A DNA stretch of 6,251 nt, from NCBI GenBank assembly GCA_903888655.1, contig CAISUR010000564.1, positions 1 through 6,251 on the forward strand, given 5' to 3'. The notes beneath the pieces were generated by a model. That model was not told where the DNA came from. It saw only the letters and a program-made list of their open reading frames with translations, and ran no database searches. How positions within the stretch are numbered: position 1 is the stretch's first letter; each line of letters starts with the position of its first letter. The position numbers and the translations under genes were made by a program. Below, piece after piece: positions 1 through 5,497 of this stretch. This stretch comes from an uncultured Bacteroidota bacterium. GTDB taxonomy: Bacteria; Bacteroidota; Bacteroidia; Flavobacteriales; Flavobacteriaceae.

Positions 1-437
1 TGTCCTTTTGGTGCATGTTCTGCCACATATGTTGCAGCTCCACCATATTCACCTCCCAGCGCTAAACCTTGAAGCAAACGAAGTAAAAGCACTAATAATG
101 GCGCTATAAAACCAATAGTTTCATAACTCGGAATACAACCAATCATAAAGGTTGCGCCTCCCATTAAAACTAAGGTAACCATAAAGGTATATTTTCTTCC
201 TATCAAATCGCCTAATCTTCCAAAGAATAAAGCTCCAAATGGTCGTACAATAAACCCTGCTGCAAACGTTGCCAAAGTCGATAAAAAGGCTGCAGTTGGG
301 TTATCTGCTGGAAAGAATTTAGTAGATAACACTACGGCTAAACTTCCAAAAATGTAGAAGTCATACCATTCAATCATCGTTCCTAATGAGGAAGCAGAAA
401 TGACTTTCCAAATTCCTTTTGTTGATTTTTCACTCAT
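1..437 (-). CDS. MHS-family MFS transporter (metabolite:H+ symporter), N-terminal part
   Basis: This is the first 145 codons of an inner-membrane major facilitator transporter; the gene runs off the left edge. It starts at ATG 435-437 (protein begins MSEKSTKG) and stays open to base 1. The segment GTMIEWYDFYIFG at about residues 19-31 is typical of the metabolite:H+ symporter branch (ProP, ShiA, KgtP, CitA relatives). MFS motif A, GRLGDLIGRK, lies at 73-82 in the loop between helices 2 and 3. The motif RLLQGLALGGEYGGA at 120-134 marks helix 4 of the same branch. About four hydrophobic helices are visible, so roughly two thirds of a normal 430-550-residue protein is missing. Known family members import organic acids, betaines or shikimate with protons; the substrate here cannot be told. 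The porin gene ends 141 bp upstream on the same strand, suggesting a shared solute. Confidence 0.93.
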   Translation of the reverse strand, partial: MSEKSTKGIWKVISASSLGTMIEWYDFYIFGSLAVVLSTKFFPADNPTAAFLSTLATFAAGFIVRPFGALFFGRLGDLIGRKYTFMVTLVLMGGATFMIGCIPSYETIGFIAPLLVLLLRLLQGLALGGEYGGAATYVAEHAPKG

Positions 438-570
438 AATTTTTAGTTTTTTGTAAATTATTATTTATACCCTTACACTTTTAAAATTACTGTCATGTTT
501 GACTTTAATGCCCTCACAATAGCGCTCGGGTAAACAATAAGTAATGGCATAATAGAGTAAATTTAAGACT

Positions 571-597
571 CAAAGGTATTAGAAAGAATACGCACAA
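571..597 (-). promoter_or_regulatory. Candidate Bacteroidota promoter for the MHS transporter gene
   Basis: On the minus strand TACCTTTG (571-578) is a perfect match to the Bacteroidota -7 box TAnnTTTG. It begins at the base right after the porin stop codon (579-581). A TTG at 595-597, inside the last porin codons, could be the -33 element. Its spacing of 16 bp is just below the usual 17-23, which lowers confidence. Transcription would start near 560-565 and leave a leader of about 125 nt before the transporter ATG. No strong hairpin or poly-T terminator is seen in 438-578, so read-through from the porin gene is also possible. Confidence 0.45.
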
Positions 598-1838
598 GAT
601 ACCAGCCCTCTTACGTTTCCTACATTAGTTTTATTATCGATTGCTTTTCCATAAAGATCGGCATCCCCCCAAGTAGCTGCAGTATATTCTATTTCTGGTG
701 ATATTCTGAATTTATTTTTCTTAAAGTCCACTCTTGCAGAAGCTCTCCATACATTATCTATAACTCTACTGCCGCTTATTCCTCTCATATAAATTGTACT
801 TACAGTAGATGCGGCAGTACTAGCTCCATCATTTTTGGTATACCCAAAAAATAAACCCGGTGCTACTGATTTTCCATTACTGGCAATTTCTATCCAAGAA
901 GCGGTTGTTTTAATTGGATCATAGGATTGAATACCATTGTTAGTAGTTCCAGTGAATCCACCCAACATTACTAAACTATTCAAGTTTCCTCCTGAAATAC
1001 CATATACTTTTACAAAAAATTTATCATTAGAATATTTAGCATATCCAAATACAGAAGAACTATTCACTTTTTCAGTTGTTGCCAACTTTGTGGTAGTACT
1101 TCCATTATCTGTCAAGGGTTGAATAGACTTGTACTCTGCTCCTACTCCTGCAATCCATTTTTGATTTTTAAATTGAAATGATAAATTCATTGAAGGAATA
1201 GGCGAATTGATAGAAGCCGAATTTTGAGTACCTATTGCTGATGTTGTTGCAGTAAACTCTCTTTCTTTGTAAGCAGTAATCGCTACTGAAAATTCTTTAG
1301 TCAAATTTTGTTTTAATTTTACTTGAGTAGCCCAGCCAAAAGGATTAAACATAATTCCTGTATTAAAATCAGCAACCCCCGGAAAAACCTCTGGAATAAA
1401 AGTTGGATACCAAGTTTGACCCATAGTAATTTGAGTTTTAGTCCAGTCCATAGTCACAAAAGCATGTCTTAAACGCAATAACCCAATCGAAGTCCCTTCT
1501 ATATTACCATAGAAATCCCCCTCTAGGGTTCCATTCATTTTTGCTCCCCAAACATTAGGACCTTTTACTTTTGCTCCCAATCTCGAAGTAACCGATAAAA
1601 AATTAGATTGAGATACAGCATTAACATCTTTACCGTTACTATCACGTACTACATCTAATGGATATAAATTCAACTGGTCTTCTCTAACAGAAGATGATTT
1701 TCGTGAATCATAAATATAGTCGGTTCTAATAAAGCCATACATTGATACGTCCCATTCTTTTTCAGCAGGAGTTGCTGTTGTTTGTGCATTTCCCATCAAA
1801 GAGAACGCTGCTAATGATAAGATAATAATTTTTTTCAT
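579..1838 (-). CDS. Outer-membrane beta-barrel porin, DcaP-like
   Basis: This gene encodes a 419-residue outer-membrane protein that probably forms a diffusion channel. A signal peptide is clear: MKK, a hydrophobic stretch at residues 4-15, and a likely cleavage after Ala18 in GNA-Q. The mature protein starts with a short polar stretch and then VSMYGFIRTDYIYD (31-44), the usual first strand of DcaP-type porins. RLRHAFVTMDW (122-132), followed by GQTWYP (140-145), is another family-like stretch. The rest alternates aromatic and polar residues as in beta strands, and the chain ends in Phe (SCAYSF), the usual outer-membrane assembly signal. DcaP of Acinetobacter is known to pass dicarboxylates and other anions; that substrate is not shown here. 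The InsA-like gene lies 98 bp upstream and an MHS symporter gene follows downstream. An uptake pair across both membranes is inferred from this context. Confidence 0.85.
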   Translation of the reverse strand: MKKIIILSLAAFSLMGNAQTTATPAEKEWDVSMYGFIRTDYIYDSRKSSSVREDQLNLYPLDVVRDSNGKDVNAVSQSNFLSVTSRLGAKVKGPNVWGAKMNGTLEGDFYGNIEGTSIGLLRLRHAFVTMDWTKTQITMGQTWYPTFIPEVFPGVADFNTGIMFNPFGWATQVKLKQNLTKEFSVAITAYKEREFTATTSAIGTQNSASINSPIPSMNLSFQFKNQKWIAGVGAEYKSIQPLTDNGSTTTKLATTEKVNSSSVFGYAKYSNDKFFVKVYGISGGNLNSLVMLGGFTGTTNNGIQSYDPIKTTASWIEIASNGKSVAPGLFFGYTKNDGASTAASTVSTIYMRGISGSRVIDNVWRASARVDFKKNKFRISPEIEYTAATWGDADLYGKAIDNKTNVGNVRGLVSCAYSF

Positions 1839-1846
1839 AAGGTTTT

Positions 1847-1882
1847 AATTTGGTTAGAATTGTTTTTTGACATGACCAAATT
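1847..1882. repeat. 8-bp inverted repeat in the porin upstream region
   Basis: AATTTGGT (1847-1854) and ACCAAATT (1875-1882) form a perfect inverted repeat with a 20-bp spacer. A second, overlapping pair is TTAGAATT (1854-1861) and AATTCTAA (1879-1886). Both lie just upstream of the porin ATG at 1838, where an operator or a leader hairpin would sit. A near -7 box, TAGAATTTG on the minus strand at 1877-1885, overlaps the right arm but has one extra base between TA and TTTG. No convincing -33 element accompanies it. In AT-rich DNA such repeats also arise by chance. Confidence 0.35.
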
Positions 1883-1899
1883 CTAAATTTTTACCAATG

Positions 1900-1936
1900 A
1901 AAAAAAATGTAGTATATATTGTTGTAAAATAATATA
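1900..1936 (-). terminator. Possible weak terminator after the InsA-like gene
   Basis: Just after the stop codon of the InsA-like gene, the minus strand reads TATATT (1931-1936), a 10-base loop, then AATATA (1915-1920), followed a few bases later by eight T (1900-1907). The stem is short and contains no G or C, and the T-run is not directly next to it. It could end the small gene's transcript before the porin promoter, but it is far weaker than the terminator at 2597-2625. Confidence 0.25.
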
Positions 1937-1937
1937 G

Positions 1938-2357
1938 CTAATCTTTAAAACGCTCCCATTTAATAAGCATAAACTTATCACCCAATTCGGTAATAATCAT
2001 TCCAGCTCCTTTGAGTTGATCCTTATTTTTAAGAAATTCAACCAATTCTAAGTGGTTATAAATCTTATAGGTAGGATGGTAATCGGTATGATTGGGTTTG
2101 ACCACTTTATACTCTTTAACCCAATTGCTCACCGTTACATGGGAAACGCCAATTATACGCTCTATCTCTCTAAAACTTAGGCCTTCTAAATACAATTGCA
2201 AGGCTTTGGTTACATAGTAGCTATCAATCTTTTTGCCCATCTTATTGACCGTGAAGTAGTAATTGCATTTTTTACATAAAAATCTTTGTCGCTCTTTGAT
2301 GACTCCACTTTTTACTATGGTATCACTTTGACATTTTGGGCAAGCTAAAATATCCAT
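1938..2357 (-). CDS. Solo InsA-like zinc-ribbon/helix-turn-helix protein, probably a domesticated IS1-type DNA-binding protein
   Basis: This 139-residue protein has the N-terminal architecture of IS1 InsA. A zinc ribbon uses Cys6, Cys9, Cys28 and Cys31 (CPKC and CKKC). A helix-turn-helix follows at about 58-82 (EGLSFREIERIIGVSHVTVSNWV). From about residue 83 it departs from InsA/InsB. The tail, with HTDYHPTYKIYNHLELVEFL and GAGMIITELGDKFMLIKW, shows no DDE catalytic motif and no InsB similarity that I recognise. No InsB frame, slippery frameshift site or terminal inverted repeats were seen around it, so it does not look like an active insertion sequence. Known InsA binds IS ends and represses transposition; a cellular DNA-binding or regulatory role is inferred. 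It lies 275 bp after the ABC-F gene and 98 bp before the porin gene. An old transposase remnant is the main alternative, though the intact frame argues against decay. Confidence 0.8.
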   Translation of the reverse strand: MDILACPKCQSDTIVKSGVIKERQRFLCKKCNYYFTVNKMGKKIDSYYVTKALQLYLEGLSFREIERIIGVSHVTVSNWVKEYKVVKPNHTDYHPTYKIYNHLELVEFLKNKDQLKGAGMIITELGDKFMLIKWERFKD

Positions 2358-2427
2358 ATATATAAATTTTGCATAAATATACTAATTTAGCAAATATTCA
2401 AAAGCATTTTTTAGATTTTTTTTAACT

Positions 2428-2452
2428 TAAAATTGCACTCTCTTCAATTTTA
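2428..2452. repeat. 8-bp inverted repeat upstream of the InsA-like gene
   Basis: TAAAATTG (2428-2435) and CAATTTTA (2445-2452) are perfect inverted copies around a 9-bp spacer (CACTCTCTT). The element ends 70 bp upstream of the ATG of the InsA-like gene, so it could be an operator or a small hairpin in its leader. No convincing TAnnTTTG promoter was found between it and the gene. The flanking DNA is very AT-rich, so chance is possible. Confidence 0.3.
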
Positions 2453-2549
2453 CAAGGAATTAATTGCATAAATACTATATTTTTAATGAAAACTAATATT
2501 AGAGATACTAAAGAATCACAAACCTAAAGTCTCAAGATTTAATTAAATT

Positions 2550-2596
2550 GTTTTAAGCTCGATAATCTAAAATTTACAAAAGAATAGTTTTAAGCT
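2550..2596. repeat. 10-bp direct repeat GTTTTAAGCT
   Basis: GTTTTAAGCT occurs at 2550-2559 and again at 2587-2596, 37 bp apart start to start, in the gap between the ABC-F and InsA-like genes. The second copy directly abuts the ABC-F terminator T-tract. The spacing does not correspond to any element I can name. The copies could be paired protein-binding sites or the remains of a duplication. Confidence 0.35.
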
Positions 2597-2625
2597 AAAA
2601 AAACCGATTCATTTCTAAATCGGTT
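2597..2625 (-). terminator. Rho-independent terminator of the ABC-F gene
   Basis: On the minus strand, starting 7 bases after the ABC-F stop codon, AACCGATT (2618-2625) pairs perfectly with AATCGGTT (2602-2609) across an 8-base loop. A run of T completes the site (A-run on the plus strand, 2597-2603, partly inside the stem). It isolates the ABC-F unit from the InsA-like gene downstream. The rest of the 2358-2632 gap holds only the two repeats listed and no gene that I can support. Confidence 0.9.
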
Positions 2626-2632
2626 AATAATG

Positions 2633-4252
2633 TTAATTATACATTTTCTTTCTCAACTCCTGAATTTTATCATCTTCAAGATATTCATCAAAAGTCATGT
2701 ATCGGTCTATAACGCCATTTGGAGTGATTTCAAGAACTCTGTTAGCAACAGTTTGCGCAAACTCATGATCATGTGTTGTAAATAGGACCGAGCCTTTGAA
2801 GTTTTTTAATGAATTATTGAAAGCAGTAATCGATTCTAAGTCCAAGTGATTTGTTGGTTCATCTAGCATTAAGACATTGGCACGTATCATCATCATTCTG
2901 GATAACATGCAACGAACTTTTTCTCCTCCTGAAAGTACCGTACATTTTTTCAAAGCTTCTTCACCCGAAAAAATCATCTTTCCAAGAAAACCTCTAACAT
3001 ATACCTCAACACGCTCTTCTTCAGTTTTAACAAATTGGCGTAACCAATCGACTAAATTCAAACTTCCATCAGTAAAAAACTGACTATTGTCATTCGGTAA
3101 ATAGGATTGATTGGTTGTAATTCCCCAACTAAATTCTCCTGCATCCGCTACTTTATTTCCATTTAGTATTTCATAGAACGCAGTTGTGGCGCGAGAATCT
3201 TTTGAAAATACAACGACTTTATCGCCTTTTGCCATATTCAAATCTACATTTTTAAATAAAATTTCACCATCTATTGAGGCAGCAAGATTTTGCACATGTA
3301 GGATTTGATCTCCCGCTTCTCTTTCAACATCAAATATGATGGCAGGATAACGACGGCTTGATGGACGAATTTCATCAAGATTTAATTTATCAATCATCTT
3401 TTTACGAGATGTAGCTTGTTTTGATTTTGCCACATTCGCACTAAAACGACGGATAAATTCTTCTAATTCGGCTTTCTTTTCCTCCGCTTTTTTGTTTTGT
3501 TGTGCTTTTTGTTTGGCAGCTAACTGACTGGATTCATACCAAAACGTATAATTTCCAGAATAGTGGTTAATTTTTGAAAAATCAATATCTGATATATGCG
3601 TACAAACGGAATCTAAAAAGTGTCTATCATGAGAAACTACAATTACAGTATTTTCATAATTAGCAAGGAAATTCTCCAACCATGTTATGGTTTCAAAATC
3701 AAGGTCGTTGGTAGGTTCATCCATTACCAAAACATCAGGATTTCCAAAAAGTGCCTGTGCTAATAACACACGTACTTTCATTTTTCCTTCCATTTCACTC
3801 ATTAAATTGTAATGCATATCGGCGGAAATTCCCAAATTAGACAACATCGCTGCCGCATCAGAATCGGCATTCCATCCGTTCATTTCTTCAAATTGAACTT
3901 GCAACTCCCCTATTCTATTGGCATTCTCATCGGTATAATCAGCATACAAAGCATCCATTTCTGTTTTGATTGCAAACAATACTTTGTTTCCCATCATTAC
4001 CGTTTCTAAAACCGTATGTTCATCAAACATATTGTGGTTTTGATTTAAAACCGACATACGTTTTCCGGGTTCCAAAATTACTCGTCCAGAAGTTGGGTCA
4101 ATTTCTCCCGAAAGAATTTTTAAAAAAGTAGATTTTCCGGCACCATTAGCACCAATAACTCCGTAGCAATTACCTTGAACGAAAGTGGTATTTACTTCAT
4201 CAAATAATATTCTTTTACCAAATTGAACTGATAAATTAGAAACTGTAAGCAT
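2633..4252 (-). CDS. ABC-F family ATPase, YbiT-like, with one degenerate ATP site
   Basis: This 539-residue soluble protein has two ABC ATPase domains and no membrane segment. ABC-F proteins act on ribosomes, binding near the E site to help translation; this is family knowledge. Domain 1 has Walker A GANGAGKST (34-42), Walker B VLVMDEPTND (174-183) and the H-loop His208. Its signature is degenerate (MSEMEGK, 151-157), as I recall for E. coli YbiT. A charged linker with SKQATSRKK lies at about 240-300. Domain 2 has a proper LSGGE signature (440-444), Walker B VLMLDEP (460-466) and H-loop His494. Its Walker A is lost (FSKDSRATT, 349-357). The start at ATG 4250-4252 gives the normal MLTVSNLSVQFG opening. 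Length and overall sequence resemble housekeeping Bacteroidota ABC-F proteins rather than antibiotic-resistance types. It has its own promoter candidate and terminator, so it is probably monocistronic. Confidence 0.93.
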   Translation of the reverse strand: MLTVSNLSVQFGKRILFDEVNTTFVQGNCYGVIGANGAGKSTFLKILSGEIDPTSGRVILEPGKRMSVLNQNHNMFDEHTVLETVMMGNKVLFAIKTEMDALYADYTDENANRIGELQVQFEEMNGWNADSDAAAMLSNLGISADMHYNLMSEMEGKMKVRVLLAQALFGNPDVLVMDEPTNDLDFETITWLENFLANYENTVIVVSHDRHFLDSVCTHISDIDFSKINHYSGNYTFWYESSQLAAKQKAQQNKKAEEKKAELEEFIRRFSANVAKSKQATSRKKMIDKLNLDEIRPSSRRYPAIIFDVEREAGDQILHVQNLAASIDGEILFKNVDLNMAKGDKVVVFSKDSRATTAFYEILNGNKVADAGEFSWGITTNQSYLPNDNSQFFTDGSLNLVDWLRQFVKTEEERVEVYVRGFLGKMIFSGEEALKKCTVLSGGEKVRCMLSRMMMIRANVLMLDEPTNHLDLESITAFNNSLKNFKGSVLFTTHDHEFAQTVANRVLEITPNGVIDRYMTFDEYLEDDKIQELRKKMYN

Positions 4253-4277
4253 ACTGAAAGGTATTTTAAATTTGGTG

Positions 4278-4307
4278 CAAAAGTAATCAAATGTGTTGGT
4301 TTTTCAG
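4278..4307 (-). promoter_or_regulatory. Candidate Bacteroidota promoter for the ABC-F gene
   Basis: On the minus strand TACTTTTG (4278-4285) matches the -7 consensus TAnnTTTG exactly. CTG at 4305-4307, one base off the -33 TTG, sits 19 bp upstream, which is the favoured spacing. Transcription would begin near 4270, giving a leader of about 20 nt before the ATG at 4252. The site lies in the 74-bp gap after the SafE-like gene. No clear terminator of the cco operon is visible there; only a 10-bp palindrome, CTAAATTTAG (4312-4321), is present. Confidence 0.55.
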
Positions 4308-4326
4308 TAGGCTAAATTTAGTTTTT

Positions 4327-5028
4327 TTAGTGGCAACTTGCATTTGCTTTAACTAACAAACTCATAGTACTGGGAGAAAAATAAGGAATATTCAACCCAA
4401 GACCCCGAATAATAAATAACATTCCAATACAAATTGTAACAATAGGTATTATTCTTTGTAATCTACTTCGTAACGGGATTGAAACCTTATTAGAAATATA
4501 TACTACTGCGCTCATCATCGGAATGGTTCCTAATCCATACAATAGCATATACGTAACACTTAAAGTAACGTTTTGCATGGCTAAAGCACCAAATAAAGCC
4601 GCATAAACCAATCCGCAAGGTAAAAAACCATTTAACAAACCTGTCGTAAATAAAGCGTCGGGCGATTTTCGTTTGAATTGATTTCCTAGACTGCTTTTGA
4701 CTTTCGAAATGACTTTATAAATAGGTTTAGAAAAATTGTATTTCATAAAAACTTTTTCAGAAACAACAGCTATAGTAATCATCAAAATTCCCACGGTGAT
4801 AGACAATTGTTGTTGAATACCTGCCATAAAAAAACCTCTTCCCAAAATGCCAAATACCAATCCTAATGAAGCATAAGCAGCTAATCTACCTAAATGGTAC
4901 AACATAATCTGAATTACTTTTTTGGCTGGATTGTTTCTATCTACGGGCAGCATCATAGCAATGGGTCCGCACATTCCTATGCAGTGCAAACTACTAATCA
5001 ACCCAAAAATAAAAGCTGAATAAAGCAT
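4327..5028 (-). CDS. SafE/DsbD_2-type integral membrane protein of the cco operon
   Basis: This 233-residue inner-membrane protein has about six hydrophobic helices (near residues 3-25, 45-65, 74-93, 126-150, 155-177 and 192-210). It belongs to the group often named sulfite exporter TauE/SafE, more precisely the DsbD_2 (cytochrome c biogenesis transmembrane) type. Hallmarks are HCIGMCGP (15-22) in the first helix and NGFLPCGLVYAAL (133-145). A third cysteine (Cys138) and a C-terminal Cys232-His233 add possible metal or thiol ligands. The start at ATG 5026-5028 is 3 bp after the fixH stop, so the genes are very likely co-transcribed. In Bacteroidota cco clusters this family usually follows fixH. 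A role in copper handling or thiol redox during cbb3 oxidase assembly is inferred from context and cysteines. Sulfite export is a family label and is not supported here. Confidence 0.85.
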   Translation of the reverse strand: MLYSAFIFGLISSLHCIGMCGPIAMMLPVDRNNPAKKVIQIMLYHLGRLAAYASLGLVFGILGRGFFMAGIQQQLSITVGILMITIAVVSEKVFMKYNFSKPIYKVISKVKSSLGNQFKRKSPDALFTTGLLNGFLPCGLVYAALFGALAMQNVTLSVTYMLLYGLGTIPMMSAVVYISNKVSIPLRSRLQRIIPIVTICIGMLFIIRGLGLNIPYFSPSTMSLLVKANASCH

Positions 5029-5031
5029 TAG

Positions 5032-5484
5032 TTATTGTTTAAAATAAACCTCTTCTTTGTTTAGGTATTTTTTACCTTGATAATTCCAATCGATGTTAAT
5101 GCCCCAACGACCGCCAACCAGATTACTTTTAGGTATGAGCAAATGTGGACTAGATAATGAAATTGGAATTTCAAAATCTAATTTCTGATTAGACGGTCGG
5201 TATAAGGACACTATTCCTTTAATATTTGTATAATCAAAATCAGACGGAAAATCGATGATAATTCCCTCTGCTACGGTTTTTATAGCTACTTTATGATTCA
5301 AATCGTAAGCATTTTGCTCTTTATCTAAATCTTGTTGCGCTAACAATTCTTTTTTATAATATTCAGTGACTACAAATTCGTTATCATATTTGTGGTCTGT
5401 AACGACACGAAATACGAAGAATAATATAAAACTCAAAAAAAGTACAAACGCAATGACTATTCCTGTTCCCCAATTAATTTTCAT
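5032..5484 (-). CDS. fixH: FixH/CcoH-family cbb3 oxidase assembly protein
   Basis: This 150-residue protein is anchored in the inner membrane by one helix (about residues 7-29). A periplasmic domain follows. The opening NWGTGI, the membrane-proximal YYKKEL (42-47) and the C-terminal GGRWGINIDWNYQGKKY with its tryptophans fit the FixH family. FixH/CcoH is known to be needed for assembly or stability of cbb3-type cytochrome c oxidase. The start at ATG 5482-5484 puts the whole helix in the protein. The gene lies 13 bp after ccoG and 3 bp before the SafE-like gene, so an operon is near certain. FixH sequences diverge strongly; the family call rests on this pattern plus gene order. No shift in codon use or damage is visible. 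Confidence 0.88.
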   Translation of the reverse strand: MKINWGTGIVIAFVLFLSFILFFVFRVVTDHKYDNEFVVTEYYKKELLAQQDLDKEQNAYDLNHKVAIKTVAEGIIIDFPSDFDYTNIKGIVSLYRPSNQKLDFEIPISLSSPHLLIPKSNLVGGRWGINIDWNYQGKKYLNKEEVYFKQ

Positions 5485-5497
5485 AACTTAATCTTTT

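Noticed and set aside
438..570. A riboswitch or attenuator in the leader of the MHS transporter gene
   Set aside because: Only very short pairings (for example CCC/GGG around AGCGCT at 511-530) are visible, with no known riboswitch motif and no hairpin plus poly-T.
937..1122. Plus-strand open frame of 61 codons inside the porin gene
   Set aside because: It lies wholly antisense to a well-supported gene, has no recognisable domain and no promoter, so it is a shadow frame.
1897..1932. Tiny plus-strand frame starting MKKNVVYIVVK in the porin upstream gap
   Set aside because: Eleven codons in AT-rich DNA with no promoter or homology; chance is the simpler explanation.
1839..2632. A complete IS1-type insertion sequence around the InsA-like gene
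   Set aside because: I found no InsB frame, no matching terminal inverted repeats and no target-site duplication flanking 1938-2357.
2877..3083. Plus-strand open frame of 68 codons inside the ABC-F gene
   Set aside because: It is antisense to the second ATPase domain, whose motifs are clear; the peptide resembles no family.
3812..4009. Plus-strand open frame of 65 codons inside the ABC-F gene
   Set aside because: It is antisense to conserved coding sequence and has no independent support.
4312..4321. Palindrome CTAAATTTAG as terminator of the cco operon
   Set aside because: A self-complementary 10-mer with no loop, mostly A/T and no following T-run cannot form a convincing terminator hairpin.
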